DNA of 64,000 nucleotides from Fennellomyces sp. T-0311 (lineage: Eukaryota > Mucoromycota > Mucoromycetes > Mucorales > Lichtheimiaceae): contig JALLLT010000036.1 in assembly GCA_025266875.1 (NCBI GenBank), positions 372,001 through 436,000 on the forward strand, given 5' to 3'. The position numbers and the translations under genes were made by a program. The notes under the pieces were generated by a model, which did not search any database, was not told the origin of the DNA, and saw only the letters and a list, made by a program, of their open reading frames with translations. Position 1 is the first letter of the stretch. Each line of letters begins with the position of its first letter. Shown piece after piece: positions 1-12,743 of the stretch.

Positions 1-74
1 AAAAAATTCCGCAGGCATAATTATCCTAACCCCATTTTTTTACTCCCTTTCTTTCTCTCTCATTTTTTTCTACA

Positions 75-1759
75 ATGGGTGCTATTCAAAGTTGTCTCGC
101 ACCTGCGCCTTACACAGAGTTGTGCGCCAAAAAACTGGATGATACGATACTTAGCTATTATATGGATCTCGCATCCTCCAAAATGGCCGGATCTATCGTA
201 GGCGCTTCTGATCAGTATTTTGGCGACGCGGAGAATCTTATAGACGAAGACGACCCAATCGAGGAAGATGTCGATAGAGGTAAATAGTACAGTGCATCTT
301 GCGTAACCGGGGATCGGGTGACGAGCGGTGTTTGATATTCTTTTAGATGGTGAGCGCGATGGTTGGCAGACCAAACGTCATGTTGATACAGCATGGTGAG
401 TTGCAACAAAAAAGAATCTGCAATGTTCATTTATTCATCTCACTCTTATTGAAAGGGCAATTGTTCGACTTGGCTGTCAAGGACATCTCTATGGATTCGA
501 TGTCAACACTGCGAATTTTAATGATGCAGCCCCACTTACGGTCACCATAGAAGCGTCGCGTAGCCATTCACACGGGTCTCAAAAGGTACTTCTCTCATCG
601 ATATTTTTGAATTTTGATGTTCAAGCTTTCTATTATCAGTGGGTCACACTTCTTCCAGACGTTCAAGTAAAGCCCAACGGACACAACTTTTTCCTTTTGG
701 GCGGCAATAGTGATGTCTTCTCGCAAGTGAAGCTGACGATATCGCCTGGTGGTGGCGTGGTAAAAAAAGCAAAACTATTGCCTATTATGCAACTCACGAG
801 GAAACATAACTGTTAGGCAAGATTACGTTGCTATGGCACAGCTGTTCCCAATTGGACAAAGAGTCCGAAAAATTCGGTCAACTTGGCATCAGTACACAAT
901 GGCGCGCGAATTACGCGATGGACTGATACAAACCATGCGAATGATCCAAGTATTTTGATGGATCACGGGGAAAGCACGTATGTCGGAAGCATTTTTTTCA
1001 TGGAATGACGAAGCTGATCTGATCGTTATTAGTGCCGATGGATGGGAAACTCCTCACTCTCGAGAATCCGATCGAAACGACTATGTTGTTATCCAACTTG
1101 GTGCTCCTGGAACCTTGAGCAGCATTGCTGTGAGCACAAAGCACTTTTTAGGTAACACACATCAATGCAAGCTGTGTCGACTATTCCTAATTCATCATTA
1201 AATAGGAAACGCGCCTGATGCAGTTTCTTTGGCAGGCTGTTATAGCTTAGAAGTAAGGAGAAAAGTCAAAGCGTATCGCGGATCATTGGATTTACGTTGT
1301 GTGTTGGGTTATCACAGGAAGATCCTGCTTACGATTATGCTGCCGAGTGGATTGACATTGTAAAACACAGTGCTGTGAAGCCAAATGCTGTCACAACTTT
1401 CAAAGTGACTCCGGAGAAAATCTTTTCGCATTTGCGGTTAACAGTCCATCCAGGTTTGTTATATATCCCCTTTGGAAAATGGAAACATCGTCTAATATCT
1501 TTATGTTGAATCAGACGGTGGTATACAGCAAATTTCGGCACTAGGATATCCACAGATCGATGAAAAGAAGAGTGACAAGATCGAAGTATTGGAAAAGCCA
1601 AAGCAGGATGTCTCCAGTGATGAATCAACGATTGTGACGACTGAAAGAACCTCACTACGTCGCAAGAGACATCGAGCATCCGCAGACAGAGCCGCGGTGG
1701 CTATTCACGAAACGATCAAGACCACTACTCGCGCCAAGCGGAGACACGTTGCTGCATAA
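75..1759 (+). CDS. DAL2: Allantoicase, 9 exons, about 403 aa
   Basis: Allantoicase hydrolyses allantoate to ureidoglycolate and urea in purine catabolism, letting fungi use purines as nitrogen. Exons closing in frame: 75-279, 347-395, 456-585, 640-759, 817-977, 1033-1151, 1206-1252, 1318-1453, 1515-1759 (1212 nt). The family's two jelly-roll repeats are visible. Repeat one has DLASSKMAGSIVGASDQYF, AENLI, DGWQTKR and GFDVNTANF; repeat two has DGWETPHSRES, YVVIQLGAPG, FLGNAPDAVSLAGC and HLRLTVHPDGGI. The start at 75 sits shortly before the first repeat and behind a pyrimidine-rich leader. Unusually, about 60 residues follow the normal end of the domain; this tail is rich in K, R, E and S (RRKRHR, RAKRRH). 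Identity is well supported by the repeated motifs. The function of the tail is unknown, and expression and activity cannot be judged from sequence. Confidence 0.9.
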
Positions 1760-3714
1760 ACTATGTAAAACTATAAATTGCATTTATATAAATAGTATGT
1801 CTTTCACGGATATCTTTAAGGTGATTGGCGCTCCATTTCATCTCATTTTGAAGTTGGATCGCTATGCATAGCCTTCGCATATCAAGTGAAATAAACCAAC
1901 CTTGCACTCACTGATCGAAACTGGATCATCGCTATGTCAGCTGCAGCAAAAATCACGGATAAGCACTCGCCTTAATAACAGTTTTTACACCGAGATCATA
2001 CATAGCCAATACTGTGATGTAGGAAGTACCAGAAAGCTATCTCTCTGTCTTTGTTTGTTTGCAATATGTACATCAAAGTGCAGATATAGCTCTTTCATCA
2101 AACGTGCGACATGCTCGTACTCTTTCGCCGCACAAAAGGAACCAAGGAACAAAGTTGCCAATATAGCTACATACGTATAAATGTAATTGTTTCTATTTTA
2201 TCTGTGTAAAAGTATCTTTTGTACTTACATCAGAAGTTGTTCTATTACTGTCTCTGCAGTATTTAGCACAAAAAATGTAAACGTAAAATATTTGTGTTGC
2301 TCACGCATATCCAGTGACACCTTTAATAACTACAAAAATATTGCTAGTACAATCAGTGGTGCATCAGCAAGCAACTCATGAAAGGCGTAAGCTTAAATAG
2401 TGCGCATTTAGTTACTTTGAGCTAAATCTATCTGCATTTAGATACGTGGAAAAGGCAGTGGGGCTATTCGAAGAACAAGTGGCGCGCTGGCACAAAAGCA
2501 TATTCTTTGTGGCAAGTCTTGTGCGAATGACTAGCTACACCCGGTACGTGTTCCCATAATTGATTATGGTGGACTTGTTTCACCGGATATAGCAAAAATC
2601 CAGATATTAAAGTCATCGTGCATATAAAATCAAAAGAAATAGGTCGGTTGAACAGTGTGATGGTGATATACCCGCATTTCAGTTTTCTCAAGCTCAGTTT
2701 TAGCCTTTGAAGTGTTGCGTCCGCCTCTATCGAAAATTGCTCCAATTGATAAAAGGAGAGCCAATCATTTTGCTAAAAAATTCCCATTTGACTCGACCAG
2801 ATTCTGCCTATACACATACAACTTTTCTATAACGGGCCCCCTGCTGCACACTTTTCATTCCCGTCTTTGCCGCTTCCAATTCTAAGGACTTGTTAAATAG
2901 TATCAGTATATATATATATATCCTTGCGTATAGTATATGTGGGCGGGAGAAGAAGGCTTATACATCGATGAGTGCTACTCCTTATTCTATAAAGTTAAGC
3001 ATTAATGTACGTGCGTGTCCAAGCACCTTTCCTATTCTGATTAAAACTACAGTAGTTCATCTGAATATGACTAGATGATTCAGCAAACGCTATTTGAATT
3101 TATACTACCTACACATTTAGTTTCCCTGTGAATTGTGTTTTTCTGTTATTGCGATGCATGTACCACATACAGTGCGCCCGTGAAGCCACTGGGAAAGGAA
3201 AAAAAAGATTCTACATAGACAAGATCTGTTTGAGCTGACTGTCTTGGCCCTGAATCGTTCGGTTTCAGAAATCCATGCTTTTAAATGTTGACACGGTCAT
3301 TCCATTTGGAGAAAGAATTAGTATGGAAATACAGGCTAACCGAATATATAGGCAGCTGTGGTCATGCGCTCCAATGCACGATGAAGATCAAAATCCATTA
3401 CTGGCTTTCATGCTGGGCGTTTTATTGAATAGCGAACGCAGAATATGAGAGCAGAATGACATGCATCATATGTATGGCGATCCACAGGGATCAAATATAT
3501 TTCGCTAGTGACCCGATCCAGTAAAATCTGTTGCCAAGAGACTACATTTATATGCGATCGAGTCGTTCTTCTTCCGACAGGAATTGCCTAGAAAGAGCCT
3601 TCGTGGCCTCTGATTCGCGATTGATGCGACTGTATGCAGAGATGGAAAACTAAATTCCCGCACCGATTTCCTGTTCCCGTTTTGTATTTTCTTTCCTTTC
3701 AATACATACCTACT
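1760..3714. other. Intergenic, no gene seen
   Basis: AT-rich DNA of about 2 kb with only short unrelated open frames. It contains a small (TA)n run near 2907-2921. The last 60 bases are pyrimidine-rich and look like the 5' leader of the DENN gene. I see no RNA gene or recognisable transposon protein. Confidence 0.5.
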
Positions 3715-6700
3715 ATGGCGAACAGCCCTGCACCTGGCTCACAGCTGGCCGACTACTTTTTCGTCGCAGGTCTACACGACAGTGACCTATTGGCAACCTA
3801 CCAAGCAGCCAAGCAGGGCCGAAAAACGACTGCCGACGATTACTATTACGAACGACAACAGTCTGCTTTGAATGATCTAGACAAAAAGAACAATATGACG
3901 GATTCCAACCAAGAGTTGATGGAATCGCCTGCTCCGGTGGACGAGCCAAACAGTGCCACCCACTCCCTGTCTGTGGTTCGACCGCTCCCTAACAAGAGCA
4001 TTACCTTTCCCACAGAGCTCCAGATTCCATCAGGAGGACCAGCTAGGAATCATGTCAGAGATTCATCATTTGGTGTTTTGGATCACGTTCAAGCAGTGAT
4101 TGATCTCTTTGACAAGGAACGCGACACAGCTAGAGACACGGTCATTGCACTTCATGATCAGCATCGCTTGGCGGAGAAATATGACAACCACCAGGAACAA
4201 CGCCGCCAACGATCCGCATCAACTCACGTATCCGACCGACATACCTTGCAACACTCACATACTTGGCAACCCGAGAGTGGTACATGAAATAGACTTCTTT
4301 TCTCTTTAGGATCACTCTGGATCTGACCGTATTTTCCTTATTAGCATCCAACCCTCGTCGACAGCGACAACACTCTGAACCACCCGCGTGGATGAGCCGA
4401 ACACAAGAGTCGATCGACAGTCTCGCAACAGTGACTCCAAAGGACATTAAGAACAGTGATTCAACAGTGGCCGTCCCGAACATTCTTGATCTGCAGTATA
4501 TTCCCACTGTGTTGATGCGCTATCCAAAGCAAGCTTATGTACCAGCCCAGTCTTTCCCGCCCTACGTCGCTATGGTAACTAATAAATTGATCCCTTACTA
4601 CAAGCCAACTCTATGCATTGATCTTTCGCTCATGCATGATGTGTCCTTTTACAGTTTTGCTTCCCGAAAGACATCACGTTGCATTATGGATCACAAGCTC
4701 CTCCAGAACGCTTGCATTCGTTTGTAAGAAGACATGTTTCTCAATGTTACGTCGTGCTTATAAAAGGAGAATAGGCAATGACGGATGAAAGCGGAGGAAC
4801 AATTAATGGTACCTGCGTCATATTTTATGAACGGTTAACAGAACACCTCATTCAACCTGTCAACGAAGCGATTCAGGATTGGGTCAAGGAGAACATGGCA
4901 AGTGCTTGATATTTCGCAGGAGAAGCAAAAGGGGACATATTAAGACTGTTTTGGGGTTAGTATAGGCTCCAAGCACGGTGGAATATGCTCAGCATTTGCA
5001 ATCAAAGATCAACGAAGAAGAAGCCAAATTGAAGCAGCACGGCGCACAACTCGCATCAATCACTACATTGAGCACCACAGCTGAAATACAACAACAACGC
5101 GAACAACTCGAAGAATTGGTACGCGGCGCGCAGGAGAATGTGACATTGTATACAGAACTATTGGAACCGGTCAAGATGGGCGTATGCACTGCACAGAATA
5201 TATGGGTACCCAAGAGTGTCGGCTTACTCGGATGCATGCCTTGGAATGACCTATATGGGGATTGGTTACGTGTGCTGGTGGATGCTGTGGTTGGTGTCCG
5301 CGGTCACAGACATAAAGGGGTATTGTTGAATGTTGAGAGTGCCGTACACAACATTATCCGTGAGGTCCCTTTGCCACCCCCAGGGAGGTTCGAGATTGGA
5401 TTGAGCATCAATCGGCGACCCCTTTTCTTTTCGAGACCGCCTGTTAACCAAGTTCCTCTGCTTAAAAATGTAAGGTACTACCATGGACAGGAGGATGGCC
5501 ATTGCTAATACCCTTTTTTAGTTCTCTTTATACCCAGTGTTTCGAGCACTATCACCTCACTTGATCCTAGCCATCACAGAGGTAAGAGAAACAGGGAACT
5601 AGTTGTGCATTAGCCTCCTATTGACAATAATTTGCATCACAGACATTGCTTGCAGAGGGCAAGGTGTTATTCTTATCACAGTATGCGGGGATGCTGTCGT
5701 TAGCCTGTGAAACGTTCCGATATCTCCTGTTCCCATTCTATTGGCAATTCGTGTTTATACCCGTGCTTCCTCGACGATTGCTGACATGTCTCCAGGTATA
5801 TATCAGCATAAATGTATATGAATCCTCTAGTAGTAACAAGACGCTTAGGCACCTGTACCATATATCATTGGCTTTATGGGTGATATGTCAGATGTGGAGG
5901 AACATATTGCAGAAGATGTAAGTAATCTAATTACTTTTCATGAAACTATCTGCTGTGATCTGTACAAACTGATGCGCGTTGAAGACATGTATTGTAAACC
6001 TAGACAGCAACACGATGCACCAGTACAAATCCACAACGACGATCCCTGACCGACAACGGAGAAAACTTTACACCGCCATTGAACAATACGCCCCACTCCA
6101 TGGATCGCGTTACCGAATTCCATACGGTGTACCCCTTTCAGTCAAGGAGATGTTTCCCAACAGCCGGATGCTTCTCTCATGCGGCCGTTCAAAAGTGCAA
6201 AATACATATGATGCCCCGCAAAGAACATCGAACGTATCAGAGTTCAGCAACTCCATATGGTCTAACAATACGACAACAAGTGGTCGTCCCCTATCTGGCA
6301 TCTGGTCTAGTAACGCTAGCAACCGCAGCTCCAATGACTCATCTACATCACTCTCAACTTCACTGGATGTGCCACTACCAGCCATGCCTCAGTACCCTGG
6401 AAGTGTCAAACTGGCCAAGCAAGGGTCGGCTTCTACATCATCGTTGCACACACCGCCCATGAGTCCTACAGTATCAAAGAATCGTCTGCACCACCATCAT
6501 CCATCTTCTCAGAGATCGTCCATGGCGGTTCAGAGACACGGCTCTACCCACAGCAGCAGGAGCGACATTGTGCGTAGATCGGAGTCTACGTCACAACCTG
6601 CCGCCAATAACGGCCGTTCAAGCATGCAATCTAGTTCAAGCGACAGCAGCAACAGTAAGGAGGTATGCATATGCTCGTACCGGTTACCTGGCATAGATCT

Positions 6701-7873
6701 AATGTATAACTGTGTAGGCTAAAACAAAGCGACGCTTATCTACATTCATGTCAAAGCCACGGGCTGCGTTTCAAGTATGTATATGTTAAAAAAGGATGCA
6801 TATATTGAAGCTAACCCTTTTATGAAAGCAAAACAATCTTTCAGATACATCTGTTGATACAGTAGGGTCACCCCGCATTTCCGTCACTTCCCCTTACAAC
6901 CGAGGTCACCATCATCAGGAATATAGCCATCAAGGCCGTGAAATCATGCGCCGAGTCAAGCATATCGAGGGTCATATCATGACCGAAGTGTTTTCGCGCG
7001 AACTTGTGAGTCTGCAAGGATACCGTTGCTTGTGCGGAAAAGCTGTCTCGGAATTCAGTGATGGGGAAGATGCACGTGTTAGACAACGTATGTTTATGCG
7101 TTGCCAAGGTAATCAGAATATATGTATGTTTCTTCTTAATGCTCAACCAATGATATTAGAGTGTCATCTCGTTACGCATGACACTTGTACAGATCAGATC
7201 CTCCATGCATGTATTCCTGCATGTTTCAACGAGCGCAAAGTTCAGGAAGCTTTCCTTCGCATGTTTGCTTCACTCTTGTATAATTATCGAACAGGATTTG
7301 TCGATGATACTCAGGAGCTGAATGGTGGAACCGCACTTGCATCCACAGGCGACTATTCCCGGAAAATGCAACGCGGCGTACTTTACTTTTCCAAAGAGAA
7401 GTTTTTGAAGCATTCTGATAAAGATACCCGGGTAAATTTTTCCTTACAAGGTCATGTGACATTTGCTAACGATTTTTTTTTTCAATAGGTTTACCTTTCT
7501 CAATTGGTGAGCTCACAAATGTTTACTCAGTTTATTACCGATCGATTGTCCAAGTCATCAGAAGAGCCTGAAATCCTTGTCTTTGACGAGTAATGTGTTC
7601 GCTTTTTCTTTTTGGTTTGCGAAAGCTAACAAGTTATTCCAGATTTATCAAGCTCAAGCTCAATCGGTCAAAATTAAAGTTCGTCAAGGAAGATACCCCA
7701 TTTTTGAATGATGATTCGTTCAGCATCTCGCAAACGATTTGGGCAACTCCACCAAGTGATATTCCTGGCCGAACATGTAAGTTATAAAAAATGGCTCGAG
7801 TGACAATACTGATATTTGATGGCTTTATGCAGATAATAGATTCCCTATTGACCTGGAGTTGCCAGAAAAATAG
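3715..7873 (+). CDS. DENN-domain protein with C1-type zinc finger, 15 exons, about 1111 aa
   Basis: DENN modules act as exchange factors for Rab GTPases in membrane traffic. Exons: 3715-4279, 4345-4574, 4655-4723, 4775-4897, 4966-5469, 5522-5581, 5643-5795, 5849-5917, 5985-6662, 6718-6774, 6829-7108, 7160-7431, 7489-7589, 7643-7776, 7833-7873; total 3336 nt, all phases close. The upstream DENN part starts LADYFFVAGL and includes YIPTVLMRYPKQAY. A coiled-coil-like stretch (NEEEAKLKQHGAQLA) follows. The central DENN includes LFSRPP-type sequence, FRALSP and FRYLLFPFYWQFVFIPVLP. A Ser-rich linker (residues about 600-820) leads to a half C1-like finger (C-x2-C-x4-H-x2-C-x7-C, about residues 920-945), then the downstream DENN (AFLRMFASLLYNYR, QMFTQFITDRL). 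The intron at 4898-4965 has a GC donor. The in-frame ATG at 3634 lies in the pyrimidine-rich leader, so 3715 was preferred. The exact Rab partner is unknown. Confidence 0.87.
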
Positions 7874-8205
7874 CGATGTAAAAAGAGCGCTCTCAACGTA
7901 CTATATAATTTTTCTTTCTTTGTCTATATACAACTATCTATTACTACCTGCGAAGCGCTATTTCTTCTATATATGAAATAGTCGTTTTTACTTCCGTACA
8001 ATATATTGCTGCGTAAAACGTATAACCATTAACTTTTCCTGTGTATTCTTGGCCAACACATCATTCTGGTCAAGTTTTTCCCCGTATTAATCGGTTTCTG
8101 GAATCGAGTTATGTATATCAACTGTATCGTAATAATGCTGGAGTTTACTCTCTTACAATGCAAAGTGAGAGTACATATACCAAACAAAGATAGAGAGATA
8201 TTCTT
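7874..8205. other. Convergent intergenic spacer
   Basis: About 330 bp between the converging ends of the DENN gene and the F-box gene at 8206-9750. It is AT-rich with TATATA and TTTTCTTTC runs, consistent with 3' ends from both strands. No gene is seen. Confidence 0.5.
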
Positions 8206-9750
8206 CTACATAACTGAAGTCAAATTCAGGCTTTCATTGTAGGTCCAAATCCCTCCGTCAACATTCGCGCATAAAAGTAATTTCAGGCTTTTCGGTTTTT
8301 CCAAATTGCTGGCACAAAAGTGCTCTGCTCCCGCCAAAGTGATGCGATAATTGCTTGAAACCGAAAGCTTAGACAGTTGGCTAATCCTTGCAAAATGTTC
8401 GAGAACTTGATCATCCAGGTTCCAGAAGCTTCCGAGTTCCAAACTATCAATGCTGCTATTCACGTCCGCTAGAGTGTCGGCAAATTTCAAAAGTACTTTT
8501 TGCGAAACCGTAGGACCATCACCCAAGACGCAAAGATTGAGCCGCTTCAGAGATGGTAGATGACAGAAACTCAACAGTACTCTGTCCGCAATGGATATAC
8601 AGTGTAGCATCACGTATTCGATAGCTTGAAGTTTAGCAAAAAATGCAACCCATTGATCAGGCTCTATGTATACACGGATCAGCTCCAGACGCGTCAAGTG
8701 TGGAAAATGTAATTGCGATATATTGCTCGATTGACCCAAAGGATTAGTCATTCGAGAATTGACAAGCCGTAGGTGCGTAAGGGTAGTTTCTGCCTTAGCA
8801 AGTGGAATTATGAGGTCGGATAACAAGGTGATCATGTCTCCACGGAATAGAAACGTTTGGATGCCATCAAGTTCATTATCGTAGCTGTTGCCGTAGATTG
8901 CTGACATATTCTGAAGCTCTGATGTCTGTCTGCTATCAATGATTGCCATTTGATTCCAAGCGAAATGACGTATTTGGGAGCATAAACGGAAAATTATGCC
9001 TATAGGGGGTGGAGGTAATCTTTCAGCCGGACTGCGCACAGTGTCCAAAAGTAGTACTTTCAGTCTTGGACAACAGCGTAAAACAGCGATGATACATTCG
9101 AAAAAGTCGCCAACTCGGTCGAATCGTAGATATCTAATGTTACTGTGCTTGACTTTTGAGTAGCTACCAGTAGCAGGTATTGGCAGATATCTTTCTCCGC
9201 GGAAATCCTCGAACTTCAGCTTGAGGTACATGAGATTGGGAAGGTAGTTCAAAAGCTGCGGTATCGATGCACTTTGTGGGTAGTGGTCAATAAGCAGTTC
9301 CGTTAGTGTGTAGCTGAATTGTGCAATTGTCGCAAAAAGACTGTGGTCATTGTATAACTGCGCTGGCACATGTGCAATATCTGTGTTTTTTTATTCGATC
9401 GCCCGTTAGGATTGCAAAGTACTGTCACGAACGTACAACAAATACTGACGAAGAATCCTGATGTCACAGTGTATCTTCTTGAGCTTCTTCAGGATATAAC
9501 TAGGCATTACGATGCTATCGATCGATACTGTGCTTGTGTGGGTGCCGAGGCAGCGTACCATACAGTCATTGAATCTGGCCCACGAGTCGGGGGAAACGTC
9601 TAGTGACTTCCATAAGGCAGTAGCATATGACGGTATCCCGTGATACCATTGACGGCAAACGCGCATGCACAAGACACAGTCAAGCTGACTGACGTAAGAA
9701 AAGATTTGGAAAATAACTTCAGTAGGCAGTGAAGTAAAGAGTTTGCTCAT
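8206..9750 (-). CDS. F-box/LRR protein, about 500 aa
   Basis: F-box proteins are substrate adaptors of SCF (Skp1-cullin-F-box) ubiquitin ligases; leucine-rich repeats usually bind the substrate. The first exon (9423-9750) starts with a clear F-box at residues about 7-50: LPTEVIFQIFSYVSQLDCVL, then MRVCRQWYH and ALWKSL. Exon two (8206-9380) has irregular leucine-rich repeats, such as LTHLRLVNSRM, LTRLELIRVYI, LKRLNLCVL and IDSLELGSF. The intron 9381-9422 is short (42 nt) but carries a TCCTAAC branch-point-like sequence and closes the frame (1503 nt total). A nearby alternative donor (gtgaca, a few bases upstream) is possible. It stands head-to-head with the next F-box gene but is not its close paralogue. 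The substrate is unknown. Confidence 0.8.
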
Positions 9751-10951
9751 GGGTGAAGATTTTTTTGGGTAGAAGGGAAGCTGATGGCTTAAAAGTTATC
9801 CTTATTTCTGGAGATTTTAGACCTGCTGGGGGAAGATGACAAAAAGAAACCTATTCATGTGTGGACGTAACTTTAAAAGTCGCCCCTGACGTATTTCTGA
9901 TACATACACGGTGTGGGCCTGATTCTTGCAAGTCGCCATTTTTTTCAGTGGCTTGCATTTCATCCCTATTAGATTTAATACGAATATGCTTTGGTTTGTA
10001 TATAGGCACGCAGAAATATAGTCAAAAAGGCCGGTCTCGCAAGTAGGAAATTGACAGACTTCGTCGCGAGAATCTCGCGTTAGTAGAATTATGACGTTTT
10101 CATTATTTGATATGGGTTACTTTTTTTTTAATACATCTCGCAAGAAGTTATCCTTCCTGAAGATTAGTATACGTGCAAAAAAGGATGCATCTATGCGCAG
10201 CAGGTTGCCGTTATAGCGGATATTAAAGCAAGGTTTCTCTATCATGGTGAAGATACGGCCAGACCCTTGCTTAACGCGGCGAAAGCCACATTGATATTAT
10301 CAGCTATAGCTATTTACCAAATGATTGGTAAAGACTTACTTTGAAGGAAGAGCTATGTATCCGGTGCAGCCCATGCATCATATCATTATACATGCGTGGC
10401 GAAGATCTCATGGATTTTTTATTTGGGCATTGTCTATGAAAAAAATACACGGTTTTCAATAGTGAGTTATGTATACAATCGATATCTTTGCCAAGCGAAA
10501 TTTTCTGTTCAACGACAAAGACAAATAACTTATTAAAGGAGGTAGCTCCTTTTTTTTCGCACAGCTGCGATTGTAAATTATGCTGGCAAGTACGCCGACG
10601 GTATCACATGGATCACGATGTGACAAAACATCAAATGTGGATGCATACAATACATTTTCGATTGAGCGCTACCATGGATATCGTTCAGCAATGGTTTCAA
10701 TCTGGACAAATAAAAGCAATTCCTGTTTCTGGGTCATTCGATAGGGCGATTGCTTGCTGTACTTGAATGCTGGCTTGAAAACAGAAGGTTGAGAGGTTAC
10801 ACTTGTCAAACATTTTTCCGTCCTCCCTTCTCTTTCTTTTCGTTTTCGTTCAAACACCCGTTTCCGTTTGGAATCTCGGTCCATTCCAAGTTAATCTCTT
10901 GATTTACCCCAGTCAACACAGCGTAATTAGCTGAAAACGATTACCGTCCGA
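9751..10951. other. Divergent intergenic region between two F-box genes
   Basis: About 1.2 kb separates two divergently transcribed F-box/LRR genes, so it should hold both promoters. Close to the downstream gene there is a CT/TTTC-rich stretch (10817-10865), typical of a leader or promoter. I see no other gene. Confidence 0.4.
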
Positions 10952-12743
10952 ATGACATCGATCTGCGTAAACATGTCGCAAGCAACAAACGAGATTTCTT
11001 CTCGCCTAGCAACAACACTTAGCTTGGGTTACCAGCAGTCTGGCCATTTGACAATGTCAATGCCTTGCAACGAATCCAAGGTACCTTTGGAAAAAGCTGT
11101 CACAGTCAAACGATATGTCGATTTTGTTTGCTTGCTTCCCTACGAAATCGCTGCAACTATTCTCCAATATCTTACGACGAAGGAGCTATTGGAATACATG
11201 GACGTTAGCCACGGATGGCGAGAACAAATAACAAGTTTCCCAGAACTATGGCATGAAGTATCTATTACCAACGGAGAATATGCCCTGATACCCAAACTGT
11301 CATTGATTGGCATGTATATACGCAAATACAATATCTGTGGTGGTGATCAAAAAGTGATCGAAGGGAGCCTGGCGCAGATGAAGGCGGGTTATTTGACCGG
11401 CATTGAATCACTGAGTAAGTTCAATGGATGCAAAACACCTTTCTTCTTGTTTACAACCAAGCACTCACTCCGAAAATTAATGCTAATGATAAGCGTGGGA
11501 AAATTGTATTTGCACCCACAGAGATATCCTCGATTCCATTCATTATCTTCGAAACACTTTGAAGGAGCTTACTTTGACGGCGGATTGGGAGCCGGCTGAA
11601 TATTCAGACGTGTATGCGCTCCCTTGCTTGTCAACTATCTTGTCGGCGTGTCCGGAATTAAGGCGGCTCAATATTGCGTTTCCGATCAGTGATATTCGGA
11701 TACCCGATTCCCAGCCCATGTTACCTCCCACTTTGGCCCTTACCCATTTGAATTGGAATGGATTCCTCCCCAACGACGCCGAAATCAACAATGTCCTCAA
11801 TGCTTCTCTGAAACTGCAATATCTGCAAGTCGGTACCTATGGAACCTCGGTCCCCGTCCTGGCGATCCGAAAAAGATGCCCTCAAATACGATACCTCAGC
11901 TTGGGTGATGTGGAGACGTATCGCCCCAACGATGAATTTTGGAACCATGACGACAAATCAACAGTCGAGGGATTACGTGCATTATCCATGATTTGCACAA
12001 ACGAACAATCCTGGTCCCAAGTCAAACAAGTCCTCTCCATGGATCAGAATATTCTTGAGTTCCTCACACTGTATCATGGGCCACAAATGCCCATTGATGC
12101 AGATTACCTGATCAGACATTTTCGTGGCAAACAATTGAATTTACATGCTGCGCATGCTGCGTGGCAGCATCGTGCTCAAGTTGACGCAATCATCTCTAGG
12201 GGTGAAAACAGCAAAGAAGCTGCACTACCGCGTCTGTATAATATCACGTCGACATTTGAATTAGGTGATGAACGAGGTGTATTGGGATTTATCAATGCAC
12301 TGAGGACAGGCACAACTGCTATCGATGATACCGTCTCGCGTCTACGATTTTGGAAATGCCCGGGCTCAGCCATCCTTTTACCATTGCTATTGGACCTACC
12401 GTGCCGTCTGCAATCTTTGCAGTTTGAAGATTGCGAATTCAGTACGACAATTTTAATCGGATTCCTCAGAAGCTTAAAGATGAGTCCATGGCCTACCCTC
12501 CAAGAACTCGGATTTTTCTCTATACCCTGCTTCACCGATAATCTGGTTGCGGAAATTGCTGGCATCCCTGGATTAAAGACGGTCAATTTATGGGATTGTG
12601 TTGATATTACCGATGAAGGCGTACACAGTTTGATAGATGGATCTACGGATTTGGAAGTTGTCGACATCGGTGGCTGTAAGCAAGTAACGGAGAAGGCAAT
12701 ACGTTATGTTCAAGACACATTGGATGCTAGAAAGGCCCTGTGA
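10952..12743 (+). CDS. F-box/LRR protein (paralogue of 51985-53712), about 570 aa
   Basis: Likely SCF ubiquitin-ligase adaptor. Exons 10952-11414 and 11494-12743 (1713 nt) close in frame. The F-box-like part is LPYEIAATILQYLTTKELLE, DVSHGWREQI and ELWHEV. The second exon holds leucine-rich repeats ending with two regular ones (LKTVNLWDCVDITDEGVHSL, LEVVDIGGCKQVTEKAIRYV). The splice acceptor at 11493/11494 is supported by comparison with the paralogue: both exons resume at the same TWENC.C.HRD.LDSI sequence, although frames remain partly open in the intron. A second Met eight codons in (10973) could be the real start. The protein aligns along its length with the gene at 51985-53712 on the other strand. 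Its target is unknown. Confidence 0.85.
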
